From positions 1-8,247 of the forward strand of contig DOMU01000014.1 of NCBI GenBank assembly GCA_003509305.1: a DNA stretch of 8,247 nucleotides, given 5' to 3'. The stretch's first letter is position 1; each line of letters starts with the position of its first letter. This DNA comes from Desulfobulbaceae bacterium. Lineage in GTDB: Bacteria > Desulfobacterota > Desulfobulbia > Desulfobulbales > Desulfocapsaceae. Positions 1 to 6,394 of this stretch are shown piece after piece. Made by a program: the position numbers and the translations under genes. Below the pieces are notes generated by a model that searched no databases, was not told the DNA's origin, and saw nothing but the letters and a program-made list of their open reading frames with translations.

Positions 1-528
1 GTGCAGCACGACGATATCGCCGGCGGGCACGGCGGCAAGCGTTTTCAACATGGCCGGGAAATCAATCCCCATACGGGTGGCGTCGTAGTAGGGATAGTCC
101 TTTTGTGGGAAGGCGGCGAAAATGCCCCGGTGATTGCTCCAGGTCGGATTAGTGATCCACACCGTTGCCCCCGGCAGAAATTTTTGCAGCAATCCCGCCC
201 CAACCCGCAGCGCGCCGGTGCCGCCGGGCGTCTGCGTTGTTACTACCCGCTTTTCGCGCAAGGCCGGATGATCGGTGCCGAAGACCAATTGCCGCGCGGT
301 CGCCGTAAACGAGGCATCGCCCGCGATCGGCAGATAACTTTTGCTGGTTTCGCTTGCGACGAGGATTTTTTCGGCCTCTTTCACAGCCGTGAGAATCGGC
401 GTCAACCCAGCTTCGTCCTTGTAGACGCCAACACCGAGGTTAACCTTGTGCGGGTGGTCATCGGCGCGAAAAGCCTCGGTCAACCCCAGAATCGCATCCG
501 CCGGGGCGGCTTGCACATTGTGCCACAT
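1..528 (-). CDS. Aspartate/aromatic amino acid aminotransferase, class I (3' end beyond the window)
   Basis: This is a PLP-dependent transaminase of the AspC/TyrB type, moving amino groups between aspartate or aromatic amino acids and 2-oxoglutarate in the cytoplasm. Only the first 176 codons are present, out of roughly 400 in the family. Visible signatures are the N-terminal APADAILGL segment, VNLGVGVYKDEAG (29-41), YLPIAG (65-70), the PLP-phosphate loop QTPGGTGALRVG (99-110) and NPTWSNH (127-133), whose Trp130 should stack on the PLP ring. The PLP-binding lysine lies beyond the left edge. The ATG at 528 is preceded by GAGAGGAG at 538-545 with 9 nt spacing, which sits inside the last codons of ackA; only 5 nt separate the ackA stop from this start. 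It is therefore probably translated from the pta-ackA transcript. The features mix AspC-like and TyrB-like traits, so substrate preference cannot be settled and no symbol is assigned. Confidence 0.92.
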   Translation of the reverse strand, partial: MWHNVQAAPADAILGLTEAFRADDHPHKVNLGVGVYKDEAGLTPILTAVKEAEKILVASETSKSYLPIAGDASFTATARQLVFGTDHPALREKRVVTTQTPGGTGALRVGAGLLQKFLPGATVWITNPTWSNHRGIFAAFPQKDYPYYDATRMGIDFPAMLKTLAAVPAGDIVVLH

Positions 529-533
529 AGCTG

Positions 534-1757
534 CTAGCTCCTCTCTTTGTTTCTCGTTGCCAGCGCCAGCGCTTGCCGGGCAATGGCCAACTCCTCGTTA
601 GTTGGAATCACCCACAATCGCGTCCGGCTGTTGGCGTCGCCGATTTCTCTTGCCCCGGCTTGCGCGCGGCGATTTTTCTCAGCGTCCAGGACAATGCCAA
701 AATTTTCCAAACCGGCAAGCGACTTTTCCCGCACGGCGCTATCATTTTCACCGATGCCGGCGGTAAAGACAATAGCGTCCACCTGGCCCAAGACAGCCAT
801 GAAAGCGCCGATGTAACGCCGGTTGCGGTAGGTCAGTATCTCGAGAGCCAGGGCGGCGGCGGCATTGCCCTGGGATATCGCCTGATGGATATCGCGCATA
901 TCGCCGAGGCCGCAGATGCCTTTGAGGCCAGATTCCTTATTGAGCATGGCGTCGATTTCCTCAATGTCCATGCCACGGTTGCGGGCGAGAAAAGCCGGAA
1001 TCGATGGGTCGATATCGCCGCAGCGCGTGCCCATGACCAGACCTTCGAGAGGGGTCAGACCCAGGGTGGTGTCAACGCTCTTGCCTCGCTCTATCGCCGT
1101 CATCGAACTGCCGTTGCCGAGATGGATGGTAATGAGGTTCAATTCACCAAGCGGCCTGCCCATCAGACGGGCGCATTCGCCGGCCACATACTGGTGCGAA
1201 GTGCCATGAAAACCATAACGCCGCAGCCGGTTTTCCAGGTAGAAACGGCGTGGCAGGGCGTAATGAAAAGCTCGTGGCGGCATGGTCTGGTGGAAGGCGG
1301 TGTCGAAGACCGCCACCTGCGGCACTCCCGGCAGCAGTTTCATGGCGACGCGGATGCCGTCGAGACCCGCCGGGTTGTGCAGTGGCGCAAGAGGCGTGTT
1401 GTCCTCTATCGCTTTGATAACCGTTTCGTCGATCAGACAGGGTTCGTGAAAATCCTCGCCGCCATGGACAACGCGATGCCCTACGGCTGAAAGTTCGCTA
1501 TGACCCGCGAGAACGCCCTGAGCCGGGTCGGTCAAAAGGCCCAAGGCCAGGCGCATTCCTTCCTGATGGCTGGCGATGGCTTGCCGCCGTTCGATGGTCT
1601 GTTCCGCCGCGCCGCCTTTACCGAAAACGCAGCGGCACCGGCTGTCTTCTTCACCGATGCGCTCGACCAGGCAAGAGGCGAGAACCTGTTCCCCGGCCAT
1701 TGACAGGAGTTGCAGCTTGATTGAGGAACTGCCGGAGTTGATGACCAGGATTTTCAT
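534..1757 (-). CDS. ackA: Acetate kinase
   Basis: AckA transfers phosphate between acetyl phosphate and ADP, giving acetate and ATP, or the reverse to activate acetate. It is a cytoplasmic enzyme of the ASKHA superfamily. The 407-residue length is normal for the family. The N-terminal VINSGSSSIK (5-14) carries Asn7. HRVVHGGE (94-101) supplies the active-site Arg95, FDTAFHQTMP (151-160) the catalytic Asp152, and YGFHGTSH (181-188) His184. HLGNGSS (212-218) is the phosphate loop. TPLEGLVMGTRCGDIDP (235-251) holds Arg245, TAGIGEND (332-339) is the adenosine motif and PTNEE (385-389) the C-terminal Glu. These correspond to the residues defined in the Methanosarcina enzyme, so it should be active. 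The start ATG overlaps the pta stop as ATGA (1754-1757); the upstream Shine-Dalgarno is weak, which fits translational coupling to pta. Confidence 0.98.
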   Translation of the reverse strand: MKILVINSGSSSIKLQLLSMAGEQVLASCLVERIGEEDSRCRCVFGKGGAAEQTIERRQAIASHQEGMRLALGLLTDPAQGVLAGHSELSAVGHRVVHGGEDFHEPCLIDETVIKAIEDNTPLAPLHNPAGLDGIRVAMKLLPGVPQVAVFDTAFHQTMPPRAFHYALPRRFYLENRLRRYGFHGTSHQYVAGECARLMGRPLGELNLITIHLGNGSSMTAIERGKSVDTTLGLTPLEGLVMGTRCGDIDPSIPAFLARNRGMDIEEIDAMLNKESGLKGICGLGDMRDIHQAISQGNAAAALALEILTYRNRRYIGAFMAVLGQVDAIVFTAGIGENDSAVREKSLAGLENFGIVLDAEKNRRAQAGAREIGDANSRTRLWVIPTNEELAIARQALALATRNKERS

Positions 1758-3859
1758 AAGGCCGCTCTTTTTTCGGCTTGCGCCTGAATGGCGGTGATGG
1801 CCACGGTGTTGACGATGTCATCGACCGTGCAGCCGCGTGACAGGTCATTAATCGGTTTCTTCAGCCCCTGCAGAATCGGGCCGATGGCCACCGCCCCCGC
1901 CGTCCGCTGCACCGCCTTGTAGGTGTTGTTGCCGGTGTTCAGGTCGGGAAAAATGAACACCGTCGCCTTGCCGGCCACCGCTGAGTTGGGCATTTTGGTG
2001 GCGGCGACGCCCGGATCGACGGCTGCGTCGTATTGCAGCGGCCCCTCCAGTGGCAGGTCGAGTTCTTTTTCGGCGATAAGCTGTTTGGCCAGTTTGGTCG
2101 CCTCGGCGATCCGCTCGACATCCTGACCCTTACCGGATGTCCCGGTCGAATAGCTGAGCATGGCCACGCGCGGCTCGATGCCAAAAATCCGCGCCGTCTC
2201 CGCCGAACTGAGGGCGATTTCCGCCAACTGTCTGGCATCGGGATTGGGATTGACGGCGCAGTCGCCATAGACCAACACCCGGTCGTGCAGGCACATGAGA
2301 AAAACCGACGACACCACCGAAATGCCCGGCTTGGTTTTGACGAATTCAAAGGCCGGGCGGATGGTATGCGCCGTGGTGTTTTCGGCACCGGAAACCATGG
2401 CATCGGCCAGTCCTTCGTATACCATCATGGTGCCGAAATAGCTGACGTCGCGCATCCGTTCCCGCGCCACTTCCTCGCTGACACCTTTCCCCTGGCGTAA
2501 TTCGATGTATTTGGCCATAAAGCGTTCAGTCAGCACCGAATGGGAAGGGTCAATGATTTCCACCCATTTCAAATCGACGTCGAAGGCTCTGGCGCGGGCT
2601 TTCACCTCATCTTCCGGTCCGAGCAGTACAATATTCGCGACGCCACGTCGTTGCAAAATGCTGGCGCTGCACAAAATGCGGTCGCAGGTACCTTCCGCCA
2701 GCACCACACGCTGCACATCTTTGGCCGCCCGCTCCAGCAGCATGAACTCAAACATCTTTGGCGTCATATGCGTTGATTTGCTGGTGATCAGCCGCCGTTT
2801 CAGGATATCGCAGTCGATGGAGCGCCTGAAATCGCCGCTGGCTAAAGCGATGCGCTGGTTGTCGTCAACACCGAGCTGGCTGTCGATTTCACTGGTTTTC
2901 TGGATCGTCTCCGCCGTCGCCTTCTCAAGCGAGATGATTGCCGGCATACTTTCCGGGGCGAGTCCGTTCAAAAGATTCAGCACGTTCTCATGCGGCAGCA
3001 GGCCACCAGTCAAAACGATGCCGGAAATATCCGGATAGCCGCTGGATTGCTGGGCGGCGACGCAGCCAAGAATGATATCATTACGGTCGCCAGGTGTGAT
3101 AATCAGGCTGCTCTCTTTGATTTTTGGTAGGAAATTCCCCACTTCCATGGCCGCGACCACGGTGTTGCCAACCAGTGCCCGCAGTTTCTTTTCGCCGCAG
3201 ATGACCGTGCCGCCAAGCCAGCGTTTGACATCGGCAACCGTCGGCAGATACAGTTCGGCCCGTTCCGGGATGATGAAAACCGGCAGGTCGGTTTTCAGGC
3301 GCAACGAGGCCAACGACAGCGTTTCTTCGGCCTTGTTGATGATGCAGCCGAGCACATCGGCGCCATTATCAAGGCAGGTTTCGATTGCCGTCTGCACCTG
3401 CTTGCCGATTTCCGCCGTTGATTTGTCCTTAGCCGAAATCACCAGCAGCATCGGTGCGGCCAGATTGATGGCCAGCTCTGTGTTGAGTTCCATTTCAAGG
3501 GCTGGATCCTGGCCACGAAAATTGGTGCCATCGCAGAGGACAAAATCGTAGCGGGCTTTGACGACGTTATATTTGCTGATGATGATGTCGAGCAGTTCCG
3601 CTCGCCTGCCCGCCTGTATAAGTTCCTGGGCTTTTTTAAATGTGCAGCCGTGCGCGTCGTCGTAGGAAATATCCAGCTCGAAATGTTCCAGCACCAGATT
3701 GATGCTTTGGTCTTCCCAGCCTGGCCGTATGGCGTTGATGACGGGACGGAAGAAACCGACTTTCGGTAAAGACGACATCAGCATTTCCATCATACCCGGC
3801 AGCAGGGCCGGTTTGCCGCTTCTTGTCTCGGTGGCGGCGAGGAAAATATTGTGAGCCAT
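1754..3859 (-). CDS. pta: Phosphate acetyltransferase, long form
   Basis: Pta converts acetyl-CoA and phosphate to acetyl phosphate and CoA, the partner step of acetate kinase. At 701 residues it is the long, E. coli-like form. Residues 1-200 form a BioD-like P-loop-fold domain. Residues about 215-330 are a DRTGG-type regulatory domain, with GDRNDI at 257-262 and VLTGGLLP at 282-289. Residues about 368-695 are the catalytic PTA_PTB domain. In the catalytic part I see YEGLADAMVSGAENTT (481-496), STGTSGKG (571-578), GPLQYDAAVDP (606-616) and FPDLNTGNNTYKAVQR (637-652). The N-terminal P-loop is degenerate: TETRSGKPAL instead of the BioD GTDTGVGKT type, so nucleotide hydrolysis there is doubtful. 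The ATG at 3859 has only a weak Shine-Dalgarno (GCGAG about 10 nt upstream). It is the first gene of the leftward operon. In enterobacterial long-form Pta the N-terminal region mediates metabolite control; the same here is inference. Confidence 0.98.
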   Translation of the reverse strand: MAHNIFLAATETRSGKPALLPGMMEMLMSSLPKVGFFRPVINAIRPGWEDQSINLVLEHFELDISYDDAHGCTFKKAQELIQAGRRAELLDIIISKYNVVKARYDFVLCDGTNFRGQDPALEMELNTELAINLAAPMLLVISAKDKSTAEIGKQVQTAIETCLDNGADVLGCIINKAEETLSLASLRLKTDLPVFIIPERAELYLPTVADVKRWLGGTVICGEKKLRALVGNTVVAAMEVGNFLPKIKESSLIITPGDRNDIILGCVAAQQSSGYPDISGIVLTGGLLPHENVLNLLNGLAPESMPAIISLEKATAETIQKTSEIDSQLGVDDNQRIALASGDFRRSIDCDILKRRLITSKSTHMTPKMFEFMLLERAAKDVQRVVLAEGTCDRILCSASILQRRGVANIVLLGPEDEVKARARAFDVDLKWVEIIDPSHSVLTERFMAKYIELRQGKGVSEEVARERMRDVSYFGTMMVYEGLADAMVSGAENTTAHTIRPAFEFVKTKPGISVVSSVFLMCLHDRVLVYGDCAVNPNPDARQLAEIALSSAETARIFGIEPRVAMLSYSTGTSGKGQDVERIAEATKLAKQLIAEKELDLPLEGPLQYDAAVDPGVAATKMPNSAVAGKATVFIFPDLNTGNNTYKAVQRTAGAVAIGPILQGLKKPINDLSRGCTVDDIVNTVAITAIQAQAEKRAAL

Positions 3860-3908
3860 GGCGGAAAATCTCGCTTTTTATGGGCGCGCTGCTTCTGTCC
3901 CTGAAATT

Positions 3909-3942
3909 TTCGTAAAAATATGCTATGCGTTTGTCATACGAA
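3909..3942. repeat. Inverted repeat in the pta leader
   Basis: TTCGTA at 3909-3914 and its exact complement TACGAA at 3937-3942 are separated by 22 AT-rich bases. They lie 50-83 nt upstream of the pta start codon. The spacing suits either an mRNA leader hairpin or a protein operator for pta. Arms of 6 bp are short enough to be chance. Confidence 0.25.
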
Positions 3943-3991
3943 CCAGACGCTACAACCGGATCACCTTTTTACCAGTGACAATGAAAGGTTG

Positions 3992-3997
3992 ATTATA
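3992..3997 (-). promoter_or_regulatory. Candidate -10 box for the pta-ackA-aminotransferase operon
   Basis: Read on the minus strand, this is a perfect sigma-70 -10 hexamer TATAAT in the divergent intergenic region. It would start transcription near 3985 and give a leader of about 125 nt before pta. The hexamer 17-18 nt upstream (CGCAAA or TCGCAA) is a poor -35 match, so an activator or another promoter may be used. Confidence 0.35.
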
Positions 3998-4015
3998 TAC
4001 TTTCCGCCGGGTGTT

Positions 4016-4045
4016 TTGCGATTTTTTTCCTGAACGCCGTAAAAT
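4016..4045 (+). promoter_or_regulatory. Candidate promoter for the small anchored protein gene
   Basis: TTGCGA (4016-4021, 4 of 6 to TTGACA) and TAAAAT (4040-4045, 5 of 6 to TATAAT) are separated by 18 nt. Transcription would begin close to 4052, which is exactly the ATG of the following gene. The transcript would then be leaderless, consistent with the absence of any Shine-Dalgarno there. A second possibility is the perfect extended -10 TGGTATAAT at 4088-4096 inside the reading frame. Confidence 0.35.
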
Positions 4046-4051
4046 TCATCT

Positions 4052-4648
4052 ATGAGATATGCTTTTTTCAGAAACTCGACGCGTAAGTGGTATAATTACG
4101 GTCGATTCATATTCTGGCTCGGCCTGGTAGCGATGCTGGCGGTGACTTCTATCCTTTTTCCTGCGCCGGTAAAAAAACTGACGCCGGCTAACGCTGGGCA
4201 GTCGGCGCCACCCGTAGCCGAAAATATACCGGCGACCACCGCCGCGCCGCCGCTGCTGCCTCCCGGTTCCGTGCCGTTACCCGCTTTTCGGGCCTGGATG
4301 TCAAACACTGAAAGTGACGATCAGGCCAGCATTGCCGGGTCATTTTTTCCCAACGAAAAAATGTATCTTTATGTTGTTTTTCCCGAACTGACCGCTGGCA
4401 TTGCCCGTGTCAACGTCAACTGGATTTCTCCGGCCGGTAGGCGGAGTAATTCAGCGGAACAGGTCATCAGCCAGGCGGCGACGGGATCGGTAGTTATCCA
4501 TTTCTGGTTGTCGTTTTCTGCGAACGGCGCGGTGACAGAGATGCTCACCGGCAAAGAATATAAACCCCAGGTTTACGGCCAATGGCAGGCTCAGATCTTT
4601 TTCAACGGCGAACCGCTGACCACACTGCCTTTTCTCATTCAAGAATAG
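4052..4648 (+). CDS. Membrane-anchored protein of unknown function with a C-terminal beta-rich domain
   Basis: I do not recognise a family for this 198-residue protein. A basic N-terminus (MRYAFFRNSTRKW) is followed by a hydrophobic segment at about 19-36 with no clear signal-peptidase site, so it is probably a single-pass anchor with the remainder in the periplasm. Residues 37-79 form a Pro/Ala-rich linker. Residues about 80-198 are predicted beta-rich and end in a GQWQAQIFFNGEPL-type strand pair (176-189), which resembles the last strands of Ig-like or beta-sandwich domains; that comparison is by eye. There is no Shine-Dalgarno before the ATG at 4052. The next in-frame ATG (residue 28, at 4133) would cut the membrane segment and also lacks one, so 4052 is preferred. 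No terminator follows, and nadB begins 63 nt downstream, so the two may share a transcript. Confidence 0.7.
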   Translation: MRYAFFRNSTRKWYNYGRFIFWLGLVAMLAVTSILFPAPVKKLTPANAGQSAPPVAENIPATTAAPPLLPPGSVPLPAFRAWMSNTESDDQASIAGSFFPNEKMYLYVVFPELTAGIARVNVNWISPAGRRSNSAEQVISQAATGSVVIHFWLSFSANGAVTEMLTGKEYKPQVYGQWQAQIFFNGEPLTTLPFLIQE

Positions 4649-4676
4649 GCAATTGATGGCGGTGATGGCGTCGTCA

Positions 4677-4692
4677 TGTTTCACGTGAAACA
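4677..4692. other. parS: parS centromere site (ParB/Spo0J binding palindrome)
   Basis: TGTTTCACGTGAAACA is a perfect 16-bp palindrome, extended by one base on each side to a perfect 18-mer (4676-4693). It is identical to the widely conserved chromosomal parS sequence bound by ParB, whose Bacillus form is TGTTNCACGTGAAACA. In known systems ParB loads at parS, spreads as a CTP-dependent clamp and recruits SMC/MukB-type condensin and ParA for origin segregation. The site sits in the 63-nt gap between the anchored-protein gene and nadB, close to the nadB Shine-Dalgarno. No parA or parB is in the window, which is common for outlying parS copies. The exact match makes chance very unlikely. Function in this organism is inferred. 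Confidence 0.88.
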
Positions 4693-4694
4693 TT

Positions 4695-4700
4695 GAGGAG
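4695..4700 (+). promoter_or_regulatory. Shine-Dalgarno of nadB (decides the start)
   Basis: GAGGAG lies 11 nt before the ATG at 4712. It overlaps the in-frame GTG at 4700 and is only 2 nt from the TTG at 4703, so those two upstream starts are unlikely. ATG 4712 places the FAD-binding strand directly at the N-terminus, as in other NadB proteins. Confidence 0.7.
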
Positions 4701-4711
4701 TGTTGAACATC

Positions 4712-6307
4712 ATGACAGACTTTCTCGTGATCGGCAGCGGTATCGCCGGCTTATCCTTCGCCCTGCGGGCCGCCCAAATCGGCCAGGTTCTGGTCATTAC
4801 CAAGAAATCGGATTGCGATTCGGCGACCAATTTGGCCCAGGGCGGTCTGGCGGCGGTGATGGCGGCGGACGACAGTTTTGACCTGCATATTCAAGATACT
4901 CTTAACGCTGGAGCCGGACTGTGCGATCCAAAGGTGGTGGAGTTTGTCGTCACCGAAGGGCCGGCGCGCCTGAAGGAGTTGATCCAGATAGGAGCACGTT
5001 TTCAGCGTGGCAAAGATGGGGCCAGCGAATTTGATTTGGGCCGGGAAGGCGGTCATTCGCGACGGCGCATCGTTCATGCCCATGACCTGACCGGTAAAGA
5101 AATTGAACGTGCCCTTTTGGAAAGTTGCCGCAACAACCCGCACATCGAGTTGCGGGAAAATCATGACTGTATCGACCTGTTGCTGGAAAATGGCCGCTGT
5201 GTCGGCGCTACTGTGCTGGCTGCCGATGAAATTCTCTCCGTTTACGCCAAGATTACCGTCCTCTGCACTGGCGGCGCCGGCAAGGTGTACCAGTACACCT
5301 GCAATCCTGATATTGCCACTGGTGACGGTATCGCCATGGCCTTTCGCGCTGGGGCTAAAATCAGCAATATGGAATTTTTTCAATTTCATCCGACCTGTCT
5401 TTATCACCGCGACGCCAAAAGCTTCCTCATTTCCGAAGCCTTGCGCGGTGAAGGGGCGATTCTGCTCAACAAGGCTGGAGAGCGGTTCATGCGGAAATAT
5501 GCTCCGGAAATGATGGAACTGGCGACCAGGGATACGGTGGCCAGGGCCATCGACCGTGAAATGAAGATCAGCGGCAGCGAATCGGTCTATCTCGATATCA
5601 GCCACAAGGGTAAAGACTTCCTGGAAAAACGCTTTCCAACCATCTATGCCTTTTGTAAGCAGGCTGGTTATGACATCAGCCAGGGGCCGTTTCCGGTGGT
5701 GCCTGCCGCTCACTATCTCTGTGGCGGTGTGCTGACCGATGAATGCGGACGGACTTCCGTCGATGGGCTGTACGCCCTGGGTGAATGCGCCTGTACCGGT
5801 TTGCACGGCGGCAACCGGCTGGCCAGCAATTCGCTGCTTGAGGCCATCGTCTTTGCCGAGCGCGCGTTTATTGGTTGTAAGCGGGAATTACCGGCCATCA
5901 AAATCGCCGGTATTGAAAGCGGCAGGCAGCAGCGCGGAAAAAAAATCGAAGAAAAAGTCGTCATCAACCACAACTGGGAGTTGATCCGCAAGATCATGTG
6001 GAACTATGTCGGCATCGTTCGCAGCGACCGGCGATTGATTCTGGCCGGGCGGCGAATTCAGGAAATTCATGAGGAAATCTCCTCGTTCTGCCGTGAATAC
6101 CATCCCAGCACCGATTTACTCGAACTGCGTAACATTGGTATCGTGTCGCTCCTGATCATCAAGGCGGCCCAGATGCGCAAGGAATCGCGCGGCTTGCACT
6201 ACACCGTCGATTATCCGGAGAAAAGCGACAGCCAGCGCTTCTGGAACATCTTCCAGCGCAACGGGCGGGATGACGAGATATGTTTAATCGGCAGGAAATA
6301 CATCTGA
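4712..6307 (+). CDS. nadB: L-aspartate oxidase
   Basis: NadB is an FAD flavoprotein that oxidises L-aspartate to iminoaspartate, the first step of de novo NAD synthesis. NadA then makes quinolinate. The 531-residue length fits the family. The N-terminal dinucleotide motif is VIGSGIAGL (6-14), followed by SATNLAQGGLAAV (37-49). GGHSRRRIVHAHD (113-125) and EFFQFHPTCLYH (221-232) line the active site, with EALRGEGAILLN (242-253) after them. ATRDTVARAID (271-281) contains Arg273, equivalent to the catalytic Arg of the E. coli enzyme. HYLCGGV (334-340) and the FAD-binding GECACTGLHGGNRLASNS (357-374) follow. Residues about 400-505 form the C-terminal helical domain. NadA and NadC are not in the window. 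It can use fumarate as electron acceptor in anaerobes (family knowledge). Its 5' region carries the parS palindrome. Confidence 0.97.
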   Translation: MTDFLVIGSGIAGLSFALRAAQIGQVLVITKKSDCDSATNLAQGGLAAVMAADDSFDLHIQDTLNAGAGLCDPKVVEFVVTEGPARLKELIQIGARFQRGKDGASEFDLGREGGHSRRRIVHAHDLTGKEIERALLESCRNNPHIELRENHDCIDLLLENGRCVGATVLAADEILSVYAKITVLCTGGAGKVYQYTCNPDIATGDGIAMAFRAGAKISNMEFFQFHPTCLYHRDAKSFLISEALRGEGAILLNKAGERFMRKYAPEMMELATRDTVARAIDREMKISGSESVYLDISHKGKDFLEKRFPTIYAFCKQAGYDISQGPFPVVPAAHYLCGGVLTDECGRTSVDGLYALGECACTGLHGGNRLASNSLLEAIVFAERAFIGCKRELPAIKIAGIESGRQQRGKKIEEKVVINHNWELIRKIMWNYVGIVRSDRRLILAGRRIQEIHEEISSFCREYHPSTDLLELRNIGIVSLLIIKAAQMRKESRGLHYTVDYPEKSDSQRFWNIFQRNGRDDEICLIGRKYI

Positions 6308-6321
6308 GGAATTATCATGAA

Positions 6322-6348
6322 GGGCGGTCACAAATCTCATGACGGCCC
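6322..6348 (+). other. Hairpin between nadB and the U32-like gene
   Basis: GGGCGGTCA (6322-6330) pairs with TGACGGCCC (6340-6348), giving 8 of 9 base pairs with one G-G mismatch around a 9-nt loop. It begins 15 nt after the nadB stop. No T-tract follows, so it is not a classical intrinsic terminator; it could be an RNA 3' end or an operator overlapping the -35 area of the next promoter. Confidence 0.4.
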
Positions 6349-6351
6349 AGG

Positions 6352-6360
6352 TGGTATTAT
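6352..6360 (+). promoter_or_regulatory. Candidate extended -10 promoter for the U32-like gene
   Basis: TGGTATTAT matches the extended -10 pattern TGn-TATAAT with 5 of 6 in the hexamer. Transcription would start near 6367 and leave about 28 nt of leader containing the GAGAGGA Shine-Dalgarno (6378-6384) of the next gene. There is no recognisable -35, which extended -10 promoters can lack. Confidence 0.4.
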
Positions 6361-6394
6361 AACTATGGAATCCCATTGAGAGGAAAAGCCGCAA

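Noticed and set aside
573..1490. 305-codon open frame on the plus strand opposite ackA
   Set aside because: It lies wholly antisense to a fully motif-complete ackA and has no recognisable domains; GC-rich codon use leaves such frames open.
3961..3978. TCAC-N10-GTGA as a CRP/FNR-like operator
   Set aside because: Half-sites are only 4 bp and the spacing does not match CRP (N6 core) or FNR; too weak to call.
4700..4711. GTG (4700) or TTG (4703) as the nadB start
   Set aside because: Both overlap or touch the Shine-Dalgarno GAGGAG, while ATG 4712 has a usable spacing and a family-like N-terminus.
4751..5806. 351-codon open frame on the minus strand opposite nadB
   Set aside because: It is antisense to conserved NadB motifs, has no family resemblance, and is explained as a shadow.
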